Assembly (NCBI GenBank): GCA_021292165.1
Contig: CM037876.1
Coordinates: 41,464,575 to 41,528,574 of the forward strand
Direction of reading: 5' to 3'
DNA: 64,000 bases
From: Shinisaurus crocodilurus
Lineage: Eukaryota > Chordata > Lepidosauria > Squamata > Shinisauridae
Made by a program: the position numbers and the translations under genes. Shown here one piece after another: positions 22,772-34,409 of this stretch. How positions within the stretch are numbered: position 1 is the first letter of the stretch; every line of letters begins with the position of its first letter. Below the pieces are notes generated by a model. It made no database searches and was not told the DNA's origin. It was given only the letters and a program-made list of their open reading frames with translations.

Positions 22772-23025
22772 GAGCCAGTGTGGCGTAGTGGTTAGAATGT
22801 TGGACTGGGACTCAGGAGATCCAAGTTCTAGTCCCCGCTCATCCATGAAACTCACTGGGTGACTTTGGGCCAGTCACTGACTCTCAGCCTAACCTACCTC
22901 ACAGGGTTGTTGTGAGGATAAAATGGAGAGGAGGAGGAGGAGGAGGATGTAAGCCACCTTGGGTTCCTTGAAGGAAAAAAGGCGGGGTATAAATATAATA
23001 AATAAATAAATAAATAAATAAATAA
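22772..23025 (+). mobile_element. Sauria-type SINE, full length
   Basis: Head GAGCCAGTGTGGCGTAGTGG, B-box GTTCTAGTCC, body CACAGGGTTGTTGTGAGG, GGA-rich segment, GGCGGGGTATAAAT and (AAAT)n tail. Confidence 0.92.
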
Positions 23026-23029
23026 GAGA

Positions 23030-24150
23030 GCCCATCATAATAGTAGGAACCATCATTATTATCTCTACCAATGGGAGATCTTAGGCCAAGGATGCACAAC
23101 CTCATGCTTGGGGTTCCAAATCCCCCTGCTAAAATATTGAAATGACTCTCCTAAGGCTTAGTTACTGCTGGCAGTAAGACCTTTAAACTAAGAAATGCTG
23201 CTATTTTTTGTATTTTGGTCCTGACTCTTTCGCCTTTGGTGCTGCCCGCCACTTGAATGCCCTGCCCCCGTGGGAGCTTCTCCAAAATGGAATTTGGCCC
23301 TCAGGATGAAAGAGGTTCAACACCCCTACCTTAAGCCCATTTAGATTCCCAGCTTTTGCTGCAGTAGCTTACATTTTTTAAAGTCACCACGCCACCCACA
23401 CCCACCCACCCACAGCCCACCAGAGTTCTCTAGCTATCAGGATTATTACTGAGTAGATTGCACCACGCACCAGTATCTTCTGCTTGCTCCACTTGTGTAT
23501 CATTCTCTATGTGGGACACATGTCTACATGGTATACATCTTGGTCCTGGAGGAGATCTACACCACTTTTTTTTTTTTTAATTATTGCCTGAATTACTGCT
23601 GCAGCAGACGGCACTGTCCATATTCCATTTCCATAGTGTTTTCTTTGGTGTTTTATTCCAGAATTTCTTCAACTGCTTTTATAACCATTTTTCTTCTTTT
23701 TGCAACTCACTTGCAGAGTACCGGTACGTGCTAATGTGTGTGCTCACCTTGCGGTGTCATTGCCTGTCCTGAGGTGCAGCCAAAAGTTTTGTAAGCTGAG
23801 ATAGCCAATTATTTTGGAGGGGTGGGGGAGATTTGTTTGGCATTCGGGCATGGTTCCATGGGGTGGTGAAGAGAGGTCTCCACCATTTTTACCTATGTTG
23901 TTCAGTGGCAGTTGCCAGTGTTTTTAGGAAATGTTCCTCTTTCTTGTTGTTGTTGTTGTTATTAGTACTTTTCTGTGCACCTCTGCAATTGCAAACAGAA
24001 GAAATAGTCACCGTAATGCCTGAACAGAAATAAATAAATTAACTACTATAGCAATGGCATGGATGTAAGGTAACATACTGTAAAAAAAAAATGCCAGGGG
24101 CTTCCATTGTTTTGGAAAACACAAACCACAACAAAGAATCCCCACCCACT
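23030..24150. other. Unassigned sequence
   Basis: No gene recognised. Contains a short TTG run near 23945 and T-rich stretches. Confidence 0.4.
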
Positions 24151-24153
24151 GTG

Positions 24154-24322
24154 TTTCATAGATTTCATAGATCATAGAGTTGGAAGGAGCCTACAAGGCC
24201 ATCAAGTCCAACCCCCTGCTCAACTAGAGGAGGGGTCTCCCATCCAAGTAATAACCAGGCCCAACCCTGCTTAGCTTTCCACACTCAGACAAGCTGAGCC
24301 AGCATGAGCCACAGGCCTGTTC
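24154..24322 (-). mobile_element. 5S rRNA-derived SINE with CR1-like tail, copy 2
   Basis: Uninterrupted copy. The plus strand shows the reverse CR1 tail (CATAGAGTTGGAAGGAGCC) then the reverse 5S head (TCTCCCATCCAAGTAATAAC, ACCCTGCTTAGC). About 20 bp of tail (AATGCAGGA-type) is missing compared with copy 3. The 5S A-box/C-box region is recognisable, so RNA polymerase III could in principle have transcribed the parent. Confidence 0.85.
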
Positions 24323-24620
24323 CAGGTGCAAGGCACTTTAGAAAAAAAAAAATACTGCGAGTGAAGTGAATCGCAAGTACATGTGACGAGGCAAACTAAT
24401 ATTCTAATAGGCAATTGCAAACATCATGAAGCTAACAACACCCTTTATTAGTGCTAGGGAGGCTATGTGTGATGAGAGCAAACAGAAATGAAACCATTAA
24501 GTTTCCACCAAACTTCTTACTGTGTGAGCTATGAGTAGGGAATGCGGAATGTGGATAAAGCAGCACAATGATGGCCCCATGACGATATGAGGTTGGGTGT
24601 AGATCTCTCCTGGAGAGGTA

Positions 24621-24930
24621 GAAGCCCCTTTCAGAAGTGCAGCTGAAGCTCTGCATGTTAACTGAATGCAGATACATTGGGAAGAGTCATGGTGGCATCT
24701 GCCCACTGATGCAACATGCAGGTGCACGTAGGCACTTCTCTGCAGGTCAAGGAAACCCTGCCTTTGTGGGGTTTCCATTATGGGGAGAGAGGTGCCTACA
24801 CTTGCACATATGCACGTAGGCACAGTGCAGATGTGTTTGGACATGCACATAGGATGGGAGGCAGAGACACACTGCCCCCACATTCATTGAATGTTCAGAG
24901 CCCTAGCTGTACTCCTGAAAAGGGTTGGTT
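24621..24930. mobile_element. Fold-back element, arms about 150 bp
   Basis: GAAGCCCCTTTCAGAAGTGC on the left pairs with CTCCTGAAAAGGGTT on the right. GGTGCACGTAGGCAC pairs with GTGCCTACAC, and GGAAACCC with GGGTTTCC at the centre near 24775. Non-coding. Confidence 0.65.
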
Positions 24931-24934
24931 TTTA

Positions 24935-25455
24935 TTGATTTATGGATACAGTTGCAAAAATTCAATGCAGATGAAAATTCTAATATATAATACATTAGGT
25001 GACAAGCTTTAGGGACATTTCTAGAGAAGATGATGCATCAAATTAAAACAAATCTTGCTGATTTTTCAGCCAGCATGGGATCCATTTACAGAATCTGTGT
25101 ATGCTCAATATTTTTATATAAAACTCGACCAATATTTAGCATTACTTATAGCTATCCATAATGTGTCTCTGAACTAATAGTGTACGAAAATGCTTCTACT
25201 ACCCTGCAGCTGATAACTTAGTTTACAAATGTTCGCAGTCAATATTTGTTCACTTTTATTTATGTTAAGAACAGGCAACCCCCGCATGTGTAAAATAATT
25301 TGTTGTGTTATTTTCTGTGTATGCATCCCCATTAAAAATAAATTAATAAATAAAAATGAACCAGTGATGCAAATTGTGTTCTTGTTGTACAAAGAAGATG
25401 AGATAGTTGAAGATGAATGGCCTGTTTATTTATGTACTATAATTTTAAACCTACA
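24935..25455. other. Unassigned AT-rich sequence
   Basis: No gene or mobile element recognised. Confidence 0.4.
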
Positions 25456-25460
25456 CAAGT

Positions 25461-25541
25461 GCAACACGTTTACTCAAAAGTAAGTCATTAGAGTTCAATG
25501 GAACTTTCTTCCTATTAAGTATGCTTATGATTGCAGCCATT
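25461..25541. mobile_element. TGCAATCC-type short repeat, copy a
   Basis: TTTACTCAAAAGTAAGTC...GAGTTCAATGG...ATGATTGCAGCC matches a recurrent module in this window (TGCAATCCTATGCA, AAGTAAGTCC, TTCAATGGG, GGATTGCAGCC). Confidence 0.55.
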
Positions 25542-25620
25542 TATACTGTTAATGCACTGTATGTTTGCTGAAAACTGTGTGCCAGTTTTTCTAATGGAGC
25601 AATTAGTGAAAGATTACTTA

Positions 25621-25705
25621 GGCTGCAATCCTATGCATGTTTACCTGGGAATATGCCTCATTGAACTCAGTTGGACTTACTTCTGCATAGACATGATAGG
25701 AATGT
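25621..25705. mobile_element. TGCAATCC-type short repeat, copy b
   Basis: GGCTGCAATCCTATGCATG at the left, TTGAACTCAGTTGGACTTAC in the middle and CATAGACATGATAGG at the right. The ends are roughly inverted. Confidence 0.6.
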
Positions 25706-25711
25706 GCTATT

Positions 25712-26170
25712 AGCAATAAAAAGGTTACTATTCTTTGCTTTTTTTATGTCGTTCAGTGTTATTTTTACATCAAAGCTCAATAAAATAATTTAAAGAAAAT
25801 AATTCCATTATATTTGATGAACTCGAAAAATTAGTTCTTAACCCACCAGAATAAGGTGAAAGCAGAGGGGATATTTTTCTTACTAGTCAATGCTCAATTA
25901 CTTCTTGATGACCTAATGAGTTTCACATGAACATGCTTCATCCTTAGTCATCTTCATTAGCTGAAATAATCCATCGCATATATTTAGTACAAAAAAGGGC
26001 AAATGTTTTGTAGCAAGACAAGCCTTCAGAACATCTAATTCACACGTACAGGTTTTCTTCCATTCTATGAAACTCATAGAATGGCACATTTATGTTCATA
26101 TCTATACAGATTAACAACAGTGGGGGGTTTTCTATATACAAGAGAGCTGATGGATTGCACGAAATAAGGT
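25712..26170. other. Unassigned sequence
   Basis: No gene or repeat recognised. Confidence 0.4.
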
Positions 26171-26173
26171 TCT

Positions 26174-26320
26174 GTTCGGGCCAGCTCTACCACTAGGCGT
26201 GAGGTATGAGGTGGGGTGGCCTCCTCAGGCAGTGCATGCTGGAGGAAGGGGAGCAGTGGCAAGATGTGGACAGTGATGTGTCCTTGTCCCACTGCCCTTG
26301 TCCCACTAAGCTAGCATGTT
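26174..26320. mobile_element. hAT end fragment (GGCCAGCTCTACC type)
   Basis: GGGCCAGCTCTACCACTAGG followed by CCTCCTCAGGCAGTGC matches the right end (reverse complement) of the hAT element at 43034-43403. The other end was not located. Confidence 0.5.
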
Positions 26321-26329
26321 TACCTGATC

Positions 26330-26920
26330 TCTTTAGGAACAGTAGAGAATGCTATCCCATCATGGGTGTTGAAGTAAGATTCAGCTGCCAGTCTGGTCAG
26401 CTTCTGTATGTGAAATGAGGGCAGGCTCTCTTCTCTGCCTCCGGCCTCAAAATATCTTGGGCCAATATCTTGGTTCTGCCAATCTCAGTCCATTTGCCAT
26501 GAAGTCCATTCTCTTCATTTGCTCGTTGACATCAATCCATCCTTTCTTTGCAGTCATCTGGTCATGAATTCCCTCTCCTCTTTGGCATCGTGGAAACCAA
26601 CAGCAAAGTGATACCAAGGCAAATACAAACGCATATTCGATAAGCTGATGCACACTATTGAAGCAGTTCTACTGTATCTCTCACCAGCATGCTTCCTGTC
26701 CTGTCTTTCGGTTCTTCACCAGTACTATGGCTCACTAGATGGCATCAGTGAGTAGCAGCCTCATCTATGCTAAACTGAAGAAGCAAACAACAGAAGAAAT
26801 TATCTTTTATTGCTTAGAACTTTGCATGCTTTCAAACTTGCATGTTCTGGATCAGAGGCCAGAATTCAGAACAGATATAAAAATAGATCAGTATAGCTTT
26901 GCCACCTTTCATGATTGCAT
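26330..26920. other. Unassigned sequence
   Basis: No gene or repeat recognised. Confidence 0.4.
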
Positions 26921-26924
26921 GAAC

Positions 26925-27112
26925 GTATGAAGGTGCCTTAGGCTGAGTTGGACCAACTGGTCCATTCATCCCAGTATTGTCTGCGCTGACTGGCAGCAGC
27001 ACACCAGGGTCTCAGGTAGTGGTCTTTTCCTTCACCTGTTACCTTTAGATGGAGATTCCACAGATTGTACCTGGGACTTTTTGCATGTGTTCTGCCAGTG
27101 AGCGATGGGCCC
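26925..27112 (-). mobile_element. tRNA-derived SINE (MIR-like body), antisense
   Basis: Reverse complement of the element at 42.9 kb: GGTGCCTTAGGCTGAGTTGG at the tail side and a degenerate tRNA head (GATTGTACCTGGGAC) at the right. Old and diverged. Confidence 0.6.
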
Positions 27113-27421
27113 TTCCTATGATGTGCAGAAATTCAACAGAAGCAGCTTTCCACAGTATGATGATGCATTGAGGAGAAAAGCTTCCCCAAGTGAATTTCTG
27201 CCTGTCACTCAGTTTTTAAAGGCATAGGAGCCCTGCCGGGGGGGGGAGTGGTGATGCTATGTCCAGACTGACAAAACATAGGAGGAGCAAACCCCAAATG
27301 AAACTTCTCCCTTATAGAATAAAAGTGCTGTGGCACCAGGTTGAATAACAGATAGTTGGCACTTGATGACAGAAATGGCTGGTTAATTGGGTTTCTTAGC
27401 ACCCTTCATAGATGATGTAGA

Positions 27422-27581
27422 GCAACCTTTCCCAGCCTGGAGCCCTCCAGATGTGTTGGACTGCAACTCCCATGATCCAATACTCAACCAATCCCGGCAG
27501 GTATTGCCAATGGTCATGCTGGCTGGGAATTATGGGAGCTGCAATGCAACATGTCTGGAGGGCATCAGGTTGGGGACAGCG
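27422..27581. mobile_element. hAT MITE
   Basis: Palindromic element with CAACCTTTCCCAGCC on the left, GGTTGGGGACAGCG on the right and CTGCAACTCCCATGATCC inside. Flanks GATGTAGA (27414-27421) and GATGTAGC (27582-27589) agree at 7 of 8 positions. Confidence 0.8.
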
Positions 27582-27589
27582 GATGTAGC

Positions 27590-30555
27590 AAACGAAAATA
27601 TGCAGCAATGTTCCAATGATTTTAAGAGCTGGTTGTGTGAGGTCGACCCATTTCATTGATACATTCCATTTCATTGCATTCTGCCTTGTGGAGGAAGAAT
27701 GCAAGCACAGATACTCAGAGGGTTCCATCCTTAAAGGCAGGCTAGTAATAATTTTAGACAGATAGACCCAGACCCATGGTAGAGCTAGAACTACTGGGTC
27801 AGGAACATTATGCATATGTACAGAGTTCCCCATTACTTTGGGAAAGGAGATTTTTCTTAGAAACAAACTTCTGAAAAGACAAGAAATGAAACACCAAGCC
27901 TCCTTCCCAACAGATGTGCAGAATTAAAGCATATTTGTTGTTTGTACATCATCAGACAATAGTCTTCCACCGACCCTGTGCAGCTTGGGGTGGGGAGAAA
28001 TTTGCATGTGGGGGGGAAGGTGAGTCAAAGGGCCAATCGTGTGTCTAGCACACTCCTACGAGAACCTTGGGGGGGGGCACCAGGGATGATATTAGTCCCA
28101 GCAGACCCACCCTCGACCTCTTTCATTTGCTGCTCCCTCCCTCCCTCCCTGTTAGCAGTGTGGGCTCTGCTGGTCGCCTGTTAGGGGGCTGAGTAGGAAT
28201 TTTGGCTCATTGCCTCAATTGGCCATTTGGGGCAATGTGCTGTGTTTTGCCTACTGTACACTGTTATGCAGTGGATGGGGTTGATTTTAATTGATAGTTT
28301 TGTTTAATTTGGTCACATTTGGCAAGTAAGTGTGGGAATATTCAGTGGGGGTAGGGTTGGTGAGCATCTGATGGCACCTTTTAGGTGAATGGCAGCTCCC
28401 AAGGCTCTCTGCTCAGGGTTTTGCGGCCCAACTGGGGAGATACGGACCGTCTTTGAGGCTGACTCAATTCACCTGACTGGAGTTTTGTGGCTCTGTGAGG
28501 AGGTGACATTGGGAAGACCTCCCAGCACCAGGATGGTGTAAAACTGAGGGGTGATGATTTACAGGCGCAACACCTTGGGGATGGGTGCATCGCCCAAAAG
28601 ACCTTTACTGGCCAGTGTCTGGTTTAGCCAGGAACCCGTTCTTCTTTCCCTTCGTAGATCTTGATTATTCAGTCAATGTGGCCCTAATTTGTACCATATT
28701 TACCTGTCTCGACTCATTATTTCCACCCTTTACACATGCAATTCAACACCCAGAGGCATCTAAAGATATGAACTCAACAACCAAGATGCCTCACACTACT
28801 ATTTTCTAGGACTGTGTCAACCAATTAAATAATTTTAGTGCACACTCCTATGCATGTTTAGGCAAAATAAAAATCCTACAACTCCCAGCACTCCCCAGCA
28901 TAGCTGACTGGAGAATGCTAGGAGTTGCAGGACTTTTTAACCTCAATGTAGGTGACTTTTTCAGTTATTGGTTTAAGAAAGCTTACAAATGTAAACAAAG
29001 GCTATCATTGATTGCTAAAAAGAAAGTCCATTTTAGTATTTTCAAACTGGGGACTGTCCTCTGAAAGTAGATCACACATGGCCATGGCCACCCTACATAT
29101 TACACAGACCAGAGTCCACTATTCTGCTTTGTAGAAATTGAGCTTTGCATAAATGTAGACCTAAGCAAGAGAAAGGATTGACCCTTATAATATACTGTTG
29201 TAATTTTGCAATAAAAAAAAATAGAAGTTAAATGTAAAACCAAGCAGGCAGTGGAAATTAGTTAAGAAAAAAAAAAAGTAACCCATTTTATTCAAGAAAT
29301 ACTGTGTTTTAGCTCAACTGGAATATAATTATACTGTGGAAAGTTTCTCATCCATAACATTTTTTGAAACATGTTAACAGCAGGATTTTTTATTCAATTT
29401 AAGAATGAAAAAGCAATGTGTCCTTTAAATGTGGCAGAAAATAAGTAGTTCTGCAGTGCTCCTACGGTTTAAATGCAATATGCCCTGAGGTTTTCAATGC
29501 TTTGCTTTGTTTAGGGGGAAAGGGGGGTTGTAGGAAAAGGCCATTCTGGTACACATTTCATATTCATGGATGTTAAAAAATAGATCAGCTGCTCTTAAAA
29601 TAAAAGAAAAATGTGTCTCTTCTGCTTCATATCTCCACAAGGGTTTATTGCAAAATCTCTACGGTATTTTGCTGTAAATGTTGTACTTCCGAAGGAGGCC
29701 TCTTTCATTTCTAGGTCTGCAAAACTTAAAAGAAGAAGATATTTCCAATTCGTTGGCTTAGTGGATGGTGCAGCACACTGTTTTGTATAAAATGATCCTG
29801 AAGACTAACATAAGGCTCTCCTGGCAGTTTCTGGCTTGTAATGTTCTCAGATTTTGGCAGTGTGTCATGGTGCATCACTGATGAATATCTATCTTGCCTT
29901 GGAAGGTTGCTTACTGGAGCATCCTCCTCGACTCAAAATAGACTTTCATTGCACTAAGGTGTTAGATATGATTGGATCAAACTGTTAATAGAGGGATAGG
30001 GAGTGTGGGGATTGTGAACTTGATTAAGCCCTCATCTCTTCCATACATTGAGCAAGTGAGATGGCCATGGAGAGTGTTTTGTGTAATTTAATAGGCAATG
30101 ATTAAATCTTCATGAAGAGCGATAAGGCAACAGGTTGTTAACCTGCACACACTATCTCAGGAGCAAATTGTATGGGTTGCTTTTGGACTCACTTTATTGG
30201 TTAATGTTGCACAAAGTTGTGGTCTTACATTCCCATTCAGTGCTTGCTTTAAGTGTGCGACCGAGGCCTTGCGTGTGTGCTACAACTGTTCTATGCCCAC
30301 ACACTGATATAGAATTGGGTGCAGGGCGAGGGGAGCATATCTTTGAAACTGCCTTCTGCAGGTGTTAGTTGGATATTACAACACACAGAAGAACAACTGA
30401 TTCTTCATGCTAATGGAAAGATTGGCTGGCAAGATCGTAGATGTATGTACATGGCCCTCTGTGTTTGCCTGCAAAATTCAAAATGCAACCTCAGGCAACC
30501 CAGCAAAGACAAATGACAGTGCATGTTCAACATTATTTTAGGAGGCAATTTCAAA
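27590..30555. other. Unassigned sequence
   Basis: About 3 kb without a recognised gene. It contains a small palindrome at 28868-28938 (CCTACAACTCCCAGCA and its mirror) resembling a deleted hAT MITE, and AT-rich stretches. Sequence at 29280-29800 has no repeat hallmarks. Confidence 0.4.
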
Positions 30556-30559
30556 GAAA

Positions 30560-30582
30560 CACGCACACACACACACACACAC
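30560..30582. repeat. (CA)n microsatellite
   Basis: A short CA run. Confidence 0.9.
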
Positions 30583-30589
30583 TGTACCC

Positions 30590-31090
30590 TTGCAGTTTAA
30601 AGCAAGCCACTAAGCAAATGAAGTGTTTTAGCCACTCTTACTCATGACCTCAACAAGCAACACTTCCCTCAGCAAGCATAGTATACCTGGACCTCCAGAG
30701 GGCAGGCATTGAAAATGGGGACAGGGACTAGATAAAACCCATTATGCTTGGTATATGGACTCCCCAATGGCTTCCGGGTGACCAGATAACAGATGACAAA
30801 ATGCTGAGTTGGACTGACCCAGGATGGCAATTCTTCTGTTGATTACATTATATATTACATTACATTATAATATATTTTATATTATTTTATATATTGGCCA
30901 TAGTATCATAGCGCATCATAATTTTTGTCAGCTTCCAGTCTGTTTTGCAGATGCAATTTAGACAAGCTTACAGAACATAGAATTGTCACAGAAAAAACCC
31001 ACTCTGAGGTCTTAGGCAGAGTTCCAGCCTCAAAGAGGTTTTCCCAATGTCAGAATCCTCTTCCACTGTTTCTACAGTGGCTCCATCTAC
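30590..31090. other. Unassigned sequence
   Basis: No gene recognised. 30800-30850 (GAGTTGGACTGACCCAGGATG) resembles the tail region of the tRNA-SINE family. Confidence 0.35.
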
Positions 31091-31092
31091 AA

Positions 31093-31423
31093 CAGGGGTA
31101 GGCAATTTCAAGGAGTCCGGGGGCCAGTTTCCACCATCTCCAGACCCACTGCAAGCCGCACTTCTGCTGCCACAGTGCCGAAATTTGGTGACACAGCAAG
31201 AAAAATTTGTGATTTGCCTCCGAATTTCAATGGCAAACCTCTAAGGAGGCTTTTAAAAGACTAATTTAGCTTGGTTTCAACTTCAGTTTGTTGTTTTTTA
31301 GGCCACCATAGGCCTAAATTTGTTGTTTTTATGCCAGCAAGTTTGCTGCTGAAATTTGGTGGCAAACCACCTTTTTTTCCCCAGCAGTACTTTTTCAGCA
31401 GGGCCATGTGTTACCCACCCCTG
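31093..31423. mobile_element. hAT-like element, 331 bp
   Basis: Ends are inverted: CAGGGGTAGGCAA on the left, and the complement of TTACCCACCCCTG on the right. Flanks ATCTACAA and CTCTATGA agree at 5 of 8 positions, so the TSD is weak. No transposase. Confidence 0.6.
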
Positions 31424-31455
31424 CTCTATGAGGTTGGAACTCCAACCTCATAGAG
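31424..31455. repeat. Perfect 15-bp-arm hairpin
   Basis: CTCTATGAGGTTGGA and its exact reverse complement are separated by 2 bp, directly abutting the hAT-like right end. A third half-copy follows at 31457-31471 (ACTCTAACCTCATAG). Confidence 0.85.
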
Positions 31456-31474
31456 GAACTCTAACCTCATAGGG

Positions 31475-32440
31475 GGGGTTAGAATGGATGTTTCAAGGAT
31501 ATGCTGGTGGGCAAGAAGGGAGTGGACAAAGATCCAAGGGAACCTAAGCCTGCCCAGACTGCAACCATGCCCCTGGCACAAAGGGAAATTTAGATGGTCT
31601 CTGACATTCATCTAATAGAAGTTCCGTTTTCAGAGGACAGCGAGGCAAAAAAAAAATGCCTTTGCCATTCCTCCTGCCCTGTCAGCCAGAGTCCTGGCAG
31701 GGCTTTGGATGGAACGGACCCTCTGAGATTGGAGCTCTCCATTGTTTGGACTCCTTACCCATTGGATTGCACCATCAATCTAGTAATTTAATCCATGGAA
31801 TCTTAGTTTCTCTAGAGATTATTTCTCCACTTTTGATGCTACACAGGATGTGCAGCACAATCCTATATAAGTTTGCTCATAGGTAACTAAGTGCCAAACT
31901 GCACATTACCTTCCCTGCATAGTTCTGGCCCTGAGTGCAGCTTTGTTTGTTTTTTTCCAAATTCCCTGTGCAAGAGGGATGATCTGGACTGGGACCCTAG
32001 GGCAGGGAGCTTTAACCCTTTACCCTTCACTGTAGTTCCAATCTCGAATTCCCAGCCGCAACATGCTCGCAATTTGTATAATCAAAAAAAGGATCCATTC
32101 CTTTTCATGGACCCTTTTTTGGTGAAGCAAACTGTAGCCAGAGTGAGGGGAAATCAGGACCATAGTGGCGTGTAAAGGGTGTTTAGAATTGCCACTTACT
32201 TCTGGTATATCTCCATAGGGGTGTCCTCCAGTATTAGTTCAGCACTGAAGCACCAAAGTGCAATGATATGCACATCAATTGCCTGAAAAAGAACCCATTG
32301 GTGGTACCAGAAACAAAATGGGAGGGAACACAGAAGGGGGAAAGTGCATTTCTGGTGGAGTGGGGAGGCAAGCTTTGTCCCACAAGTAGATTTCTAAATG
32401 AGAAATGTCTGTATATTTCACCATAATGCTCCCTTTATTT
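31475..32440. other. Unassigned sequence
   Basis: No gene recognised. Interior blocks near 31980-32040 (GGGACCCTAG, CCCTTCACTGTAGTTCC) resemble blocks near 43970-44030 and 60010-60060, so a diverged MITE is possible. Confidence 0.35.
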
Positions 32441-32447
32441 TTCTCTG

Positions 32448-32510
32448 AAGTGAGTCCTGTTGATTTTGACTGAGTGAACTTTCAGCTAAGCATGCTTAGG
32501 ATTGCAGCCT
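32448..32510. mobile_element. TGCAATCC-type short repeat, copy c
   Basis: GAAGTGAGTCCTGTTGATTT...CATGCTTAGGATTGCAGCC. Confidence 0.5.
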
Positions 32511-32719
32511 TCTTTTAATGTCCAGTTTATAATTCAGGTGTTGGCAGAATTTTTTTTTTCCTTCTTCTGACTAGTGAAAAATGATTGAAAACCTATTTCA
32601 TTTCATAGATAAGCCCAGCAAATGGGGATTGAGCTACTTTTCAGAGAAGGTACCTGCTCCACTCACACCCTCCTGGTGCCACCCATGCTGGGATCAATTC
32701 CCCCCCCCATGCCTAAATT

Positions 32720-32790
32720 TATATATTATTTATTATTTACATTTATTAATCGCCCATCTGGCCGGCAATTTTAAATGTTCAAAATGCCTC
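32720..32790 (-). mobile_element. L2-like 3' tail, antisense fragment
   Basis: TTATTAATCGCCCATCTGGC is the complement of the tail seen at 49810-49862 and 56474-56515. Confidence 0.5.
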
Positions 32791-33053
32791 TGGTCTTCAG
32801 TCCTGCATTGACTCCTGTTCTAGTTGCCTAATCCAGCCCCATCCTATTATCTCTGTCTTCCTGTATGTTCCCATCCTGGGCTTCTGCCCCGTGCCACATA
32901 TTGCCTTATGAGTTATAAAGCGTCCCAGACTCAGCTTCTTGGTGGCAGTAATCTCCCTTAAAAATAAAGACAAAATGAACCTTTAAGATTCTCAATTTGG
33001 TCCACACACCTGGGTATACTTTTGCTACGTTTCAGGACTTGGTGACACGTGAT

Positions 33054-33370
33054 TTATATTTTCAAGAGTTGCCTTGTTAAGAGAAATGAATGGTTCTGTG
33101 GTGCCAGTTTTTGTTTGTAAGGATAGCATTGTAGAGGAAAACGGGTTATTTGAATGAACTGATTTGAGGGAATCACATTTGCAGCAATTAAAATCCCTCT
33201 TTCCTCCGGCATTTTATCAAGATATGAACAATAGCCATAATCACAAATTTCCCCTTTCATCAGGCATCTGTGGAGCTCATTGGCTGCATGTGTAGCCTCA
33301 GCATTTACAAGCTGAGATGAGACGTAGGCAGAAGCAGTCACACCGATTTGTCCTCCAGCCATCAGCACAA
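33054..33370 (-). other. Unrecognised 104-codon open frame / candidate conserved sequence
   Basis: The minus strand is open from 33368 to 33054. The product has no motif I recognise, no signal peptide and no membrane segment. The DNA lacks repeat hallmarks. It could be chance, a conserved non-coding element, or an exon fragment. I assign no function. Confidence 0.2.
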
Positions 33371-33649
33371 CTGCTTTTCTTATTTTCCCCCTTTAACTCT
33401 GGTGCATTGCTCAATAAAAACTCAAATACATGATATATAATATAATTCTATTTCAGCTAAGGTCATTGTTCTGCAATTCAGCTGTATGTGCACAAGTAAA
33501 TAAATCCATATACGTGTGTGTGTGTTGTGGGGGATTGATTGTGGGAGGTGGAAAAGACTTGTAAATTATGTCCAAACTGAAATTAGAACTCTGCAGAACA
33601 AGTGCTGTTTCCAACAGTAGAAAATAGCATGAAAGTCAAATGCAGTTTT

Positions 33650-33706
33650 ATTCATTTATTTATTACATATCTATACTGTCCAATAGCTGAAGCTCTAGAT
33701 CACCTC
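33650..33706 (-). mobile_element. LINE 3' tail, antisense fragment
   Basis: ATTTATTTATTACATATCTA followed by TGTCCAATAGCTGAAGCTC matches the family at 17992 and 58575. Confidence 0.5.
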
Positions 33707-33890
33707 ATATGGCAAGAAAAACATGAATATAATCTATGTACTGTATATACAGTAAAAACTGTACACCTGTGCAGTCTTCACACATAATGGACTGTGTGTG
33801 GGTTTCAAGCTATTTGCTACCTTTAAAGGAAGGGGAAACATAATGTGGCCCTTCTTCCTTGGTTGGGGAAGTGTCAGGTGGGTCTCTTGA

Positions 33891-33955
33891 GGGCTGCAGT
33901 CCTATTCACACTCAGCGGGACCTACTTCTAAGTAGACATGCATAGGATTGCACTG
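33891..33955. mobile_element. TGCAATCC-type short repeat, copy d
   Basis: GGGCTGCAGTCCTATTCACA...ACATGCATAGGATTGCA. Confidence 0.55.
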
Positions 33956-34208
33956 CTGAGTTGCTGGACATGATCTGAGTTCATCCTAGATGTCTCCCAA
34001 CATAATTTGACAGGTTGCACTCTGAACACTCTGAACATTCTCACATGCCTTTTGACAGTCATGCCATTTTGCTGCAGTTGTGAGCATAGTTACGATTTCC
34101 ATTTCCTCTTCTTTATTGTCATTTTCAGAGTTTTGGTTGACATGGGGCACTATTCAATACTGCCGCTGTACTCCTGCTGCTTCCATTGCACTCACAGAAC
34201 CCACACCT

Positions 34209-34402
34209 GCACAGTAGGAACTAGTGCTTCCAACAGTAATCCCAGAAATGAGCAGAAACACTCATTTCTGGAACAAGACAGGTCAGCTGACCTCCCTTCT
34301 ACAAGCTCCTCTGATTTGCACTATTCTGGAAATGAGCATTTCACTCATTTCTGATTACTGCAGGATCCGCTGGCTTCCCATTGTGCTAGCATGTGGGCAG
34401 TG
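34209..34402. mobile_element. Palindromic MITE, CTCATTTC type, copy 3
   Basis: AACAGTAATCCCAGAAATGAG-like left arm mirrors CTCATTTCTGATTACTG on the right. Inner AAACACTCATTTCTGG pairs with CTGGAAATGAGC. Related to 1434-1643 and 16425-16632. Confidence 0.6.
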
Positions 34403-34409
34403 TTGGAGA

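Noticed and set aside
23495..24033. Hydrophobic short frames suggesting membrane peptides
   Set aside because: They are produced by T-rich DNA (TTT, CTT, TTG runs) and have no family signature.
27396..27866. 156-codon minus-strand open frame
   Set aside because: It overlaps a hAT MITE with an 8-bp TSD and has no recognisable domain.
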